In this document: positions 45,301 through 57,802 of the stretch, piece after piece
Layout: every line of letters starts with the position of its first letter
How positions within the stretch are numbered: the stretch's first letter is position 1
Assembly: GCA_032622095.1 (NCBI GenBank)
Contig: CP136063.1
Span: 79,771,980 to 79,835,979 of the forward strand
Direction of reading: 5' to 3'
Source of the DNA: Siphonodentalium dalli
Lineage: Eukaryota > Mollusca > Scaphopoda > Gadilida > Siphonodentaliidae
Length of the DNA: 64,000 nt
The notes under the pieces: generated by a model
The model's database searches: none
Seen by the model: only the letters and a program-made list of their open reading frames with translations
Told to the model about the DNA's origin: nothing
Translations under genes and position numbers: made by a program

Positions 45301-48300
45301 AGTCGATAGCTACACCCGTTTCCGAGATCTGGTCTGCGCATGCGCGAAGCTGACGTCGCACGGGCTCTGCGACGCGATAAAATTCGTATCCGGGGCAAGA
45401 TACATTCACATAGCAAATTTCAAGTCGATAGCTCCACCCGTTTCCGAGATCTCGTCTGCGCATGCGCGAAGCGGGCGCCGCACGGGCTCGCCATTACGAC
45501 AACGTCCGCCGCCTGGTCAAACTACACACACGTACCAAGTTTCGTCCCGATCGGTCGAGAATCGTAGATTTGTATAAATGACAAACATACAGACAAACAT
45601 GCAAACATACAGACAGAGGTCTTCAAAATATATATGAGATACATTGAAGACTTCTGCCTTAAGCAAGAAGAATCCATCGATAAAATCACACAGAAGAAAT
45701 TTCAAAAGCAATAACAATATCTGTATCTGTATCCATGTTCTACCACCACGGCCGAGTAACTTTATAACCCTGTGGTGACTCCAGTCTTAGCGTTCTTTAA
45801 CGTGCATTAACGTGCACACACCGAGGCGTGTACACGGGTCAGCCATTAATGTCCGCGCCCGATCGGACAGCGTACTGCACCACGACAACATACTTGGACT
45901 AGTGTTGTAATGGGGGGGGGGGGGGTCGGCATTTTGCATTCAGATCTTTATTCAGTTATCTCGAATGAGACTTTTCAGCCTGACAAACATTACATGGTAT
46001 CTGACCGAGTTCTGATTTTTGTCAGAATATCCTGACCAGGTTGCGATCCCCGGTCCGCTATAGCACGAGAGACCATGCAGTACGATACCCCTCGGCTACC
46101 GATTTCACCTAAACGATAAGCCTCTGACTGCATGGGACTCGCTGCAGAACACCTGAAGTTTGCCCAAGACAGACATCGAATATTACCGATTCAAACTCCT
46201 CAACTCCACAGTACAAGGGAAAGCACCAGAGATTCTGAAGGATGGAATGGTAACATCAGTCTTTAAGAAGGTGACTTTTAAATTCAATTATTAGTACTCA
46301 TCTCGAGTAAATAACAAATTTCAAAAATCAATATCTAATAACTCTGAGCTTTGTTTGATGGGTTCCTTTGACTTTTAAATTCAATTATTAGTACTCATCT
46401 CGAGTAAATAACAAATTTCAAAAATCAATATCTAATAACTCTGAGCTTTGTTTGATGGGTTCCTTGACTCGAATCAAATATTTTTTACCCCCAAAGCCAA
46501 AGAAATAGTAATATAGGACCCTCTGATCGGATTGTTGTTGTTGGAATCTGTTGAGATGGGGACCCTCTGTTCGGATTGAGTACCTTCAAAGGTACTCAAT
46601 CCGATAAAACTCCTCTCAATTACTATTTCAATGGCTTCGGGGGTCAAAAATATTTGATTCGAGTCGAGAGTCACCCATCAAAGCTCAGATTTGTTAGATA
46701 TCGATTTTAGAAATCTATTATTTTTCATTATCGGGAATACTTTCTGGCCCAGATCTCAGTCAAAATTGCGTTATTATTACCAATTGATTTTAGAGTTATC
46801 CATCCTTGTCGGTTTGAATAGAGTTTTGGTGTACTAATCTCGAGCAGGAAACGAAATTGACGGCAAGTATTAGTACTCATCTCGAGAACATAAGAATTTT
46901 CAAAAATCAATATCTAATAACTCTGAGCTTTGTTTGATGGGTTCCTCGACTCGAATCAAATATTTTTTACCACCAAAGCCAAAGAAATAGTAATATAGGA
47001 CCCTCTGATCGGATTGTTGTTGTTGGAATCTGTTGAGATGGGGACCCTCTGGTCGGATTGAGTACCTTTAAGGAGATATCAGTTGTCACAAAATCAAGTG
47101 TAACACCAGTGAACAAATGTGAGTGATCCTAAATATACCTACAGAAGAGAATAGCGAGTTTGCGATACCCGTCGGACGGGTACGGGTACCGGTAGATCCA
47201 GGTAGATCGGTGAAAATCGTCACGGTCATTTGCGTACTTTGCATGCAGCACATAAAGCGATAGGGATTTGGAACGGGTAGATGTATCCCATTGACTGGTA
47301 GTCTTTCGCTAAAGTTTTCTCACTCAAAAGTACATTAGTTCTACGAAATAACAGTCAGCTATGCATTAATCTATTTATTGCACGATTTCATTGCCAAATC
47401 TCATTGATACATTTGTCATTTAAGCCATGTTTTATGTTCAAAGTATCGAGGCGGCTTCTAACACTAAGATAACTATGGAACGCCGATTTGTTTACTGACA
47501 ACTGTCTTCACTCAAGTAATGACATGTTATGATTAAGAGAGTGGGTTGGCGGTGCTATACGCAGTCTCGACACAGGGACGTAATTATAGGGGGTCTCCGC
47601 GTTGAGAAGGTGTGTCCATCTTCAAATTCCCAATTATACACCCCCTTAAACCACACCAAACAGAGGTTTGTGTGTAATTCAAATTGTGCACGCCGTTGGG
47701 CTCTGATTTCCCCAACTGATCCTTCACTGTCCTGAATATTATTGTGGACTGTTCTAAATGGATCAGTAGTCTTGTTGCAGAAGTCCTGTGATGGGGGGGG
47801 GGGTCCACCTTGCCGACCATGCAGTACGAGAACAGTTTTGTAGATATGAACCTGGAAATAGCAATATCATAACATCTAGTGGTCTAACACCAGGCAAATT
47901 CACGCCCTGGTTTGTTTTTCACAAATTAATGATCAGTATTGACGAGCCACTGAATGTGGTTAGACCAGGACATACCGGGTCGACCATGGTTCGGTCTGGT
48001 GTGAGAACGTTTTGAAATCTGAACATGAAAATTGATAAATTATTGACTTTCCTCAAGCTTTACATTTGTTGGATATTTCCAACCTGCTGTTGACCATATA
48101 ACCCGAATGTTTTTCTACCAAAAGTAGGAATATTTGCAAATGTTGGTCTAAAACTATAAAAAAAAATCCCCACTAATACATTTTTGGAAAATCAAACTGA
48201 ATGACAGAATAATTTCAACGTATGTTTTGGTGTGTTAGGTATATGCAATATCCAACTGTTGACAAAAGTTGGGGTGATACACCCCACCCTCTCGCCACGT

Positions 48301-49558
48301 CCCCTATCGACCCTTTGTGCATGGTCATAAGTACACCGTGAATGTGTTACACGATTGAATACAACCGTTCAGTTATTGTACCTTATGTGGTGGTGACTGA
48401 TTTCTCATTTTAATATAGATATTTGACTTTTGAACGGACATGGCGCATTTGAACCCCAAGACTGTTGTGTATTGTAGTGGCCGATAGTGACACCAAATAC
48501 TGATATACATGCACCTCATACTCGGCACAATCTTACCGTCATCAGAGCGACTTTTAGCTGTTTTCTTTGTTTCGCACAGACGTGAAGCAAACGCTCTTTA
48601 TTCGAACCATATAATGAATAGTGTACCATTAAACACCCTTTATATTTAACAAGTTTGATTTTTCTACCTACATCCGGGTTTAGACCCAGACAAATATCCA
48701 AGTTCTTGGGATGAATATTCCCTTGCCCGACCCTTCGAAAGATTCCAACCCGTTACCAGTTATATGACTAAATATTCCCCAACTAATATAAGGGGCAATT
48801 TCGGTCTTATATCTGACTAAAAGTGCATGCATGTAGGACATTCTTGGACCCTGGGTCTAAACCAACACATTTTACACCGAATAATGGTTGGATTATTAAA
48901 TTAGCGTAATTGTATATTTGTGCTATCATAACATATTTTCTCAGTCAGAAAATTCCATCTGTTCTAGACGACACTCGAACGGTCTGGGAAATTACTTATG
49001 AAAGCTAATTATTGAAAATGTTACCAAAATGAGTCAAAGAAAGACGCCAACCCCTTCCACTTTCGCCTCGTCCCTGGTTAATGCAATCCATTATCCACGA
49101 AGATGTCCATCATATAACCATAACAGCAAGTATAACGTCGGCCAAGAAAGCGAATGCGGATAACATTTTCTCTATATCATATCTATTGTGCTGCAATTGG
49201 CTCACCATACACTACCCGTCGATATGCTTAATTCTACCCGTAAAACAGTTTGCGATTTCAAAACGTGTACCGGTACGGGTAGCTACCAGTACCCGTACCG
49301 GTACCCGTACCCGTTTGAAATCGCAAACTCGCTATTATATATCCTTGGCTATTATCATAACGATAACCACAATATTCAAATATTTGCATTCGTATGGAAA
49401 GTTTAGAAATCCAGTAAAACGAATTACATTGCAGTATATTTACATACTAAGTGTTGTCATCACTAAATCCAGCATTCTGATTGGTCGGCGCCCACGTGGC
49501 TAGTTGCAGTTATTTCTCGGTGAATGCGCAACGGCTCAATAACACCAAGCTCATAACA
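45301..49558 (+). repeat. Tandem segmental duplication, unit U2
   Basis: Second copy of the 4.26-kb unit, abutting U1 directly. Its right part is at the same time the left part of the larger V1 unit. Confidence 0.85.
47152..49334. mobile_element. 2.18-kb TIR element, copy in U2/V1
   Basis: Same ends and content as 42892-45076. The equivalent point in V2 (around 56895) reads AGAAGAGATTATATATCC with no element. Confidence 0.65.
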
Positions 49559-49949
49559 ACATCGATACGTCATTGGGTTTGGAAAGACGAACGCGTAATG
49601 TTTTGGGCGCATTTGGACTCGCGCAGGATTGACTTAATACATCATCGGGTTTCATTATGAAGAGAAATTGTTCCTATTAACTTTTGCCAAGGGTGCTATT
49701 GGGTATTTTGGGCTGTTTTTGTCACGATACACTTTTCGATTTAAATACATTTACAAAAGTGGCTTTTTCGCTAAATGTATTTAAATATAAGGATTAACTG
49801 TCATGGGGACTATTTTTATGGAGATGTAACCGTGAGGTAAGTGGTCATAACTTGTATGTAAAACCCTTCGGGTTTTACACAAGTTATGTCCACTTACCTC
49901 ACGGTTACATCTCCATAAAACAGTCCACATGACAGTTAATCCTTATATG
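49438..49949 (+). repeat. Family F8 repeat with terminal hairpin
   Basis: As 18177-18690. The hairpin AAGGATTAACTGTCATG.. folds around AAAACCCTTCGGGTTTT. Confidence 0.72.
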
Positions 49950-50239
49950 GGGCTGTAACGATACACTGGGTTACGAAACGATACATGATCAACGATATGA
50001 TTCATACCACGATATACACTAAATTAGCGTTCCCTAATGAATATACCACCTGGATTATCAGAACCAAGATGTCTAAAACTGGAGACAGCGTTCATTTTAA
50101 ACAGAATGCAGTTTAATGGTTAAGTAGATTAGTCAAAACACATAAAATACATGTAAATTTGAGAGAACGTTGCAGGTTTTGCTCTTTTACACTTGCCCAT
50201 CTTCATAAAGTACTTGATTTCCTGTATAGCGATGCACAC

Positions 50240-53128
50240 GACACAATATAGTCCAGGATATATTGGTCGACCTCTGCACCCCCCCCCCCCCCCCCAGGAC
50301 TTAACTTCGCCCCACTAATATTCTTCCTTAAGGTCTCCTCTAATTTTTGTCACTTGTTAACAAGAAAAAAAGTGGCCACAGAGACTCCAGACAAGATGGC
50401 GTCCATCATGGCGGCCATTTTTTTTTAATGCACCAGGTCTCTTTGATCGCCATTATAGTAAAGATGATAGCAGATGCGGTCTTGTTTTCCGCTCGATTCG
50501 TTATGCTAATATACAACCCTTACAAATTAGCCAAAAATCCGACACCAGAATCCAATATGGCGGCCAAGATGGCCGCCGAAATGTGAAAATATGCTATTTT
50601 TCTGACATGTTGCCCCCTTTCGTTTGTCTCTGTGGGGAAATGTTAGAATTTTTGCGTCATGTTATACATTTATCATATAGAGGAGTAATTGGCGAACACA
50701 TGGGGACCATAATATGCATTCTTTGCGGGATATTTTTGTCCGATATCACGTTTTCCCAAATGCCGGTATCATAGGTCAAAGCCGAATCTCCGTTAATAAC
50801 GCGATGTTATGTTTCGAATCAATGAATGTTATTGCTATTATAACAACACCCATGCATATATATTTGCAGGAGATACTCGAGCTAGGATTCCTCTTATACC
50901 TGAGTTGAGAAATATTTACCCAAATCCAAGATGGCCACCAGAAATAAAAAATCGCCGAAAATCGCTGATTTTAACATCAGTGCGCATTATTGTCATGACA
51001 ACTCCACACCTGCTTACTATTGTAAGTTGTGAACACCTAGGCGAAGAACTTTCCTTGTACCATATCCAAATAAAAGTCCCCCAAATCCAAAATGGCGCCC
51101 ACAATGGCGGACAGATTTTGAAAAATCACCGAAATTCCCTCATATTCACATCATTGGGCATTATTGTCGAGACATCTCCATCCACGCGTACAGTTGAGTT
51201 GGAAACACTGAGGTGAAGTAATTACCTTACATCTCATGCAAGAAATGGTTTTCCAAATCGAAGATGGCGGCCAAAATTTGAAAACACGCCTACATTCCTT
51301 TACTTTCTTAGGATGGGCGTTATTGTTTCGCGATTTCTACCCACCATTACATGTTGATATGTATGAATTATTCATTAGGGTTTGGCAAGTGATACTCACA
51401 GTCAATATGGCGGCCAAACTGGCGGGCAGAAATTGAAAAGAAGCCGATATTATCACATACTAATTTCAACTTTTTGTCATAATATTGATTTGTATAAACG
51501 AAACGGTACATAACATAAGCCATCTATTAGTTCCAATGTAAGTCGTAGCCCTTTGGAAGGATGAAAACCCACAATCGCGATGTGGCATTTCAAAATCCAT
51601 TCTCCACTAAGGGCTCATACTGGCCGTAACCGTATATAGGTGCGCCGAATAGTCATATTATGACTTCCAAGAATCAAAACAACAGTACCTGAGCTTATTC
51701 TGAATTGCCACATTCAGCATTATCTAGACTCGTTTCCGTCTCTTCGTCAGATTAATCTATCTCACTTACAACAACAGTTCACTACTCTTCTTTGTAGGAG
51801 GGTGCCACTAATCGGAATGTTTCAAACAATACATATGCCGGTGTCCAGCTCACGTGTTTGTTTTGAAAGCTTGGAATTCTTAGCGAGCTTCATTCGTGGT
51901 ATAGCTTATGGTATAATTCAGATGCTACATATGGGGTAAATGCGTCATCTTGTGCGATACACTATAAAGGTATTCGGTCGACGCGTATACTAGCTTCCAG
52001 AAGGACCTATCTATCTGCGTATTGTCAGCTTTGGTGACCTAATGGGGATAACAACGTGTACAACTGGTGATCTTCCCAAACAGCCACTTCTCAATATATG
52101 GTTCTTCGATTTAGAAAACAATTTCTTGCATGAGATGTAATGTAATTACTTCACCTCAGTATTTCCAACTCAATTGTAAGCATGGGTGGAGTTGTCTCGA
52201 CAATAATGCCCAATGATGTGAATATGAGGGAATTTCGGTGATTTTTCAAAATCTGTCCGCCATTGTGGGCGCTATTTTGGATTTGGGGGACTTGTATTTG
52301 GATATGGTACAAGGAAAGTTCTTCGCCTAAGTGTTCACAACTTACAATAGTAAGCAGGTGTGGAGTTGTCATGACAATAATGCTCACTGATGTTAAAATC
52401 AGCGATTTTCGGAGATTTTTTATTTCTGGTGGCCATTTTGGCCGCCATCTTGGATTTGGGTAAATATTCCTCAACTCAGGTATAAGAAGAATCCTAGCTC
52501 GAGTATCTCCTGCAAATATATATGCATGGGTGTTGTTATAATAGCAATAACATTCATTGATTCGAAACATAACATCGCGTTATTAACGGAGATTCGGCTT
52601 TGACATAATTATGATACCGGCATTTGGGGAAAACGTGATATCGGACAAAAATATCCCGCAATGAATGCATATTATGGTTCCCACGTGTTCGCCAATGACT
52701 CCTCTATATGATAAATGTATAACATGACGCAAATATTCTAACATTTTCCCACAGAGACAAACGAAAGGTGCTAACATGTCAGGAAAATAGCATATTTTCA
52801 CATTTCGGCGGCCATCTTGGCCGCCATATTGGATTCTGGTGTCGGATTTTTGGCTAATTTGTAAGGGTTGTATATTAGCATAATGAATCGAGCGGAAAAC
52901 AAGACCGCATGTGCTATCATCTTTACTATAATGGCGATCAAAGAGACCTGGTGCATTTTTTTTAAATGGCCGCCATGCTGGACGCCATCTTGTCTGGAGT
53001 CTCTGCGGCCACTTTTTGTTCTTGTTAACAAGTGAAAAAAATTAGAGGAGACCTTAAGGAAGAAAATTAGTGGGGTAAAGTTAAGTCCTGGGGGGTGCAG
53101 AGGTCTACCAATATCTCCTGGACTAATA
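50240..53128. mobile_element. 2.9-kb foldback element with ~1-kb inverted arms
   Basis: Left arm 50240-51264 and right arm 52098-53128 are near-identical inverted copies. The outer ends carry ATAGTCCAGGATATATTGG and the C run; the inner ends carry CTCATGCAAGAAAT. The 0.83-kb centre is unique. Arms carry six or more ATGGCGGCC-type boxes in a degenerate tandem arrangement. No transposase. Frames of 130-190 codons in the arms, repeated on both sides, are by-products of the repeats. Confidence 0.7.
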
Positions 53129-53390
53129 CGATATACGCGTATCGTTTGAGAGTGTATCGCGATACATCAAATTCACATTTAAAGGCACGGGCGGCGTTCG
53201 TTGCAGAAATATTCATTTTTGTTCAAATCGCCATCAACAGAAGGAATATTAAAATATATATAATTTATGTAGTTTTGTCCATATGACAAACATATAATAA
53301 GCGCGTAAATAGTATATTGTCGCCAAGACGTACGATGGTGTACGTAAACAAGAGCCTGCTCGTGTTACAGAAGTTTTGCTTCTGTTTACA

Positions 53391-54240
53391 ATAACACAAC
53401 TCAATTCTTTTGGTTAATCACACACAAATGATATAAACGCTCTTTATTATTTCCATATCAGGAAAACAGTAACAAATAACGCTCTTTATGTTTACCATAT
53501 CCGGATTAAACAAAAGCCAGGTTCTGTAACTTTTTTGCTTTTGTTTACATAACAAAGGAAAGACACGTGACAATAACAAACTGTTTATGCCATATTTCTG
53601 ATTGGTATAAGAACAAGTTCTGTCTATATTATGGAATCCTATTAGGGCCACATGCTAATGGCGCTTTCGGCGCCGAAAGCGACAAAAGGTGCGCCATTAG
53701 TAACGCGCCGAAAGCGACAAAATATGCGCGGTTACGCGCACTTTTTGTCGCTTTCGGCGCACTTTTTGTCGCGCGCCGAAAGCGACAAAATGTGCGATAT
53801 TAGCGCATGTTTCGGCGCGTTACTAATGGCGCACTTTTTGTCGCTTTCGGCGCGCGCCGAAAGCGCCATTATGCATACTATTAGGTCCACTCCCTAATGG
53901 CGCGCGCCGGAAGCGACAAAAAGTGCGCCATTAGGGTATGTTTCGGCGCGCGCCGAAAGCGACAAAAAGTGCGCCGAAAGCGCCATTAGCAAGTGGCCCT
54001 AATAGGATTCCATACTATATTTTACTATTCTTTCTGTTTATGACGGTTTTTGAGGGAGGTGCATATTTTAACAGCATACCCACCGCCAACGCCGCCCGTA
54101 TCTTTAATTGTTAAAGCCCTGCATTGCAATGGAAGCTACGGTGGAATGCAGTTCAGCTGCAGAGGCATTGAAGTAGATTACATGACACAAAAGGCTTTCA
54201 ATTCAATTCAAATTACATATTTCAATTCAACTAATTTACA
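53391..54240 (+). repeat. 850-bp tandem duplication, first copy
   Basis: Both copies start ATAACACAACTCAATTCTTT and are preceded by TTTACA, so the joint shows 6-bp microhomology. V2 has only one copy of this stretch. Confidence 0.85.
53633..54011. repeat. GGCGCGCC / AAAGCGAC palindrome cluster, copy a
   Basis: Outer inverted ends GGAATCCTATTAGGGCCAC enclose a mosaic of short direct and inverted copies of CGCCGAAAGCGACAAAAAGT, GCGCCATTAG and GGCGCGCGCC. Very CpG-rich within AT-rich DNA. It can fold into many alternative hairpins. Confidence 0.75.
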
Positions 54241-55090
54241 ATAACACAACTCAATTCTTTTGGTTAATCACACACAAATGATATAAACGCTCTTTATTAT
54301 TTCCATATCAGGAAAACAGTAACAAATAACGCTCTTTATGTTTACCATATCCGGATTAAACAAAAGCCAGGTTCTGTAACTTTTTTGCTTTTGTTTACAT
54401 AACAAAGGAAAGACACGTGACAATAACAAACTGTTTATGCCATATTTCTGATTGGTATAAGAACAAGTTCTGTCTATATTATGGAATCCTATTAGGGCCA
54501 CTTGCTAATGGCGCTTTCGGCGCCGAAAGCGACAAAAAGTGCGCCATTAGTAACGCGCCAAAATATGCGCGGTTACGGCGCACTTTTTGTCGCGCGCCGA
54601 AAGCGACAAAATGTGCGATATTAGCGCATGTGTCGGCGCGCCGAAAGCGACAAAATGTGCGCCGTAACGGCGCACATTTTGTCGCTTTCGGCGCGTTACT
54701 AATGGCGCACTTTTTGTCGCTTTCGGCGCGCGCCGAAAGCGCCATTAGGCATACTATTAGGTCCACTCCCTAATGGCGCGCGCCGGAAGCGACAAAAAGT
54801 GCGCCATTAGGATATGTTTCGGCGCGCGCCGAAAGCGCCATTAGCAAGTGGCCCTAATAGGATTCCATACTATATTTTACTATTCTTTCTGTTTATGACG
54901 GTTTTTGAGGGAGGTGAATATTTTAACAGCATACCCACCGCCAACGCCGCCCGTATCTTTAATTGTTAAAGCCCTGCATTGCAATGGAAGCTACGGTGGA
55001 ATGCAGTTCAGCTGCAGAGGCATTGAAGTAGATTACATGACACAAAAGGCTTTCAATTCAATTCAAATTACATATTTCAATTCAACTAAA
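54241..55090 (+). repeat. 850-bp tandem duplication, second copy
   Basis: Near-identical to 53391-54240 outside the palindrome cluster. After its end the sequence continues into AAATTGAGATAATTATGG, the continuation shared with V2. Confidence 0.85.
54483..54866. repeat. GGCGCGCC / AAAGCGAC palindrome cluster, copy b
   Basis: Same outer ends as copy a, but inner modules are rearranged: it contains a CGGCGCACATTTTGTCGCTT module that copy a lacks and lacks others. Confidence 0.75.
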
Positions 55091-55557
55091 TTGAGATAAT
55101 TATGGATACACTTGAATGGAATTCCAGCATGATTTACACCGAATAGCCTTGTCCGGAAACGCTTCTTTCAATTAATATTTATTTTATTTAGATTTTTATG
55201 TATGAAATGTACAACATTGGGACAGTTTTACGGGCTATTTTTTAGAAGAGATCGGCCATGAAACTTCAGACTATCTCGCGGAAACGTTTGGAACGCAACG
55301 AGCGGGAGATATATATCCTGTTAGCACTCACCACCAAGGCAAAATGTCAGATATTTTGCTCTGTAACATCAGGAATAAACCACTTTATAGACAAAATAAT
55401 ATATCCAATCTTCAGTTTGTCAGTGTTTTATACACAGAAAACGTTTTTTTACAGTCTTGAAATCGGGTTTTATAAAAAAAATATCTTGCTGTGGTCCAGG
55501 AGAGATACTGCAGAAAAAATGGTCCAGAACTTAAAAATGCATTATCCGAATTAACGC

Positions 55558-55790
55558 TCCCAAATTACTATTTCTTTGGCTTCGTGGGTAAACAATATTT
55601 GATTTGAGTCGAGGAACCCACCCATCAAAGAGTGATCAGATATCGACTTTGGAAGTTTGTTATTTCTCTAGATGTGCAATTATTTGTGGCCCAGAAACAC
55701 GTCGTCAAACGGACAAAATTGCGGATCAAGATGGATAACTCTAAAATCAAGTGGTAATACGGCCAAATTTCGTGATACTCAATTGATAAT
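55558..55790 (+). repeat. Family F4 fragment
   Basis: CCCAAATTACTATTTCTTTG, GAGTCGAGGAACCC, GTGATCAGATATCGA and the TAACTCTAAAATCAAGTGG block, one arm only. Same fragment in V2 at 63130-63370. Confidence 0.6.
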
Positions 55791-56029
55791 ACGGCCATAT
55801 TTAGTTGTACAAAATGTTGACAAATAACACATATTGGGAAATTTGATACCATAGTAGACAGTGGTTAGCATTATTTTGTTGCAATTAATCACCATATTCG
55901 AACTTGACCCGTGTCTTCTCAAATGTGACCCATATAGCAAATATCAAGAAATTCTGTTGAATACTAAATTTATCTTCCAGACAGTGGATTGAAGCCCCCC
56001 CAATCTGGGAAGTAGTGGGGTGTGAGATA

Positions 56030-56194
56030 TTAACCTTTACATGACTGGAGCTTCCTGAAATTTTGCGCAAACTCTGTGCCAATGCATTCTCCTATATATG
56101 CGAGTCCTCCACAGGGAGCCTTGCATATATAAGAGAATGCAGTGGCCTAAAAATATTTACATTCATCCTGTAAGCCAGTGCATTCTTTTAATAT
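56030..56194 (+). repeat. Family F1 element truncated at the V1/V2 joint
   Basis: TTAACCTTTACATGACTGG, first hairpin, CCTGTAAGCCAGTGCATTCT, then a break into GTTTGATGGGTTCC. The complete version is at the end of V2 (63605-63840), so this truncation is the duplication breakpoint. Confidence 0.72.
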
Positions 56195-56998
56195 GTTTGA
56201 TGGGTTCCTTGACTCGAATCAAATATTTTTTACCCCCAAAACCAAAGAAATAGTAATATAGGACCCTCTGATCGGATTGTTGTTGTTGGAATCTGTTGAG
56301 ATGGGGACCCTCTGTTCGGATTGAGTACCTTCAAAGGTACTCAATCCGATAAAACTCCTCTCAATTACTATTTCAATGGCTTCGGGGGTCAAAAATATTT
56401 GATTCGAGTCGAGAGTCACCTATCAAAGCTCAGATTTGTTAGATATCGATTTTAGAAATCTATTATTTTTCATTATCGGGAATACTTTCTGGCCCAGATC
56501 TCAGTCAAAATTGCGTTATTATTACCAATTGATTTTAGAGTTATCCATCCTTGTCGGTTTGAATAGAGTTTTGGTGTACAAATCTCGAGCAGGAAACGAA
56601 ATTGACGGCAAGTATTAGTACTCATCTCGAGAACATAAGAATTTTCAAAAATCAATATCTAATAACTCTGAGCTTTGTTTGATGGGTTCCTCGACTCGAA
56701 TCAAATATTTTTTACCACCAAAGCCAAAGAAATAGTAATATAGGACCCTCTGATCGGACTGTTGTTGTTGGAATCTGTTGAGATGGGGACCCTCTGGTCG
56801 GATTGAGTACCTTTAAGGAGATATCAGTTGTCACAAAATCAAGTGTAACACCAGTGAACAAATGTGAGTGATCCTAAATATACCTACAGAAGAGATTATA
56901 TATCCTTGGCTATTATCATAACGATAACCACACTATTCAAATATTTGCATTCGTATGGAAAGTTTAGAAATCCAGTAAAACGAATTACATTGCAGTAT

Positions 56999-57511
56999 AT
57001 TTACATACTAAGTGTTGTCATCACTAAATCCAGCATTCTGATTGGTCGGCGCCCACGTGGCTAGTTGCAGTTATTTCTCGGTGAATGCGCAACGGCTCAA
57101 TAACACCAAGCCCATAACAACATCGATACGTCATTGGGTTTGGAAAGACGAACGCGTAATGTTTTGGGCGCATTTGGACTCGCGCAGGATTGACTTAATA
57201 CATCATCGGGTTTCATTATGAAGAGAAATTGTTCCTATTAACTTTTGCCAAGGGTGCTATTTGGGTATTTTGGGCTGTTTTTGTCACGATACACTTTTCG
57301 ATTTAAATACATTTACAAAAGTGGCTTTTTCGCTAAATGTATTTAAATATAAGGATTAACTGTCATGGGGACTATTTTTATGGAGATGTAACCGTGAGGT
57401 AAGTGGTCATAACTTGTATGTAAAACCCTTCGGGTTTTACACAAGTTATGTCCACTTACCTCACGGTTACATCTCCATAAAAACAGTCCACATGACAGTT
57501 AATCCTTATAT
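56999..57511 (+). repeat. Family F8 repeat with terminal hairpin
   Basis: Near-identical to 49438-49949. Confidence 0.72.
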
Positions 57512-57802
57512 AGGGCTGTAACGATACACTGGGTTACGAAACGATACATGATCAACGATGTGATTCATACCACGATACACTAAATTAGCGTTCCCTAATG
57601 AATATACCACCTGGATTATCAGAACCAAGATGTCTAAAACTGGAGACAGCGTTCATTTTAAACAGAATGCAGTTTAATGGTTAAGTAGATTAGTCAAAAC
57701 ACATAAAATACATGTAAATTTGAGAGAACGTTGCAGGTTTTGCTCTTTTACACTTGCCCATCTTCATAAAGTACTTGATTTCCTGTATAGCGATGCACAC
57801 GA

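Larger units (their letters stand above)
46450..56194 (+). repeat. Larger tandem segmental duplication, unit V1
   Basis: Matches 56195-63760 in order and orientation, with almost complete identity apart from three large insertion or deletion events. Order: F4 block, [2.18-kb TIR element], F8 hairpin, 1-kb-TIR foldback, [850-bp tandem duplication with palindrome clusters], F4 fragment, F1 element. Confidence 0.85.

Noticed and set aside
52151-52570. About 140-codon minus frame repeated at 60620-61033 and mirrored at 50809-51216
   Set aside because: Both arms of the inverted repeat give the same frame. It reflects sequence duplication, with no recognisable domain.
49950-53230. A second hAT-like element bounded by CGATACA-rich sequence around the 1-kb-arm foldback
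   Set aside because: GCTGTAACGATACAC at ~49957 looks like a transposon end, but no matching inverted end or 8-bp duplication was found near 53.1-53.2 kb.
55258-55554. 98-codon frame duplicated at 62836-63132
   Set aside because: Conserved only because the copies are recent. Composition is random-like and no domain or splice context is convincing.
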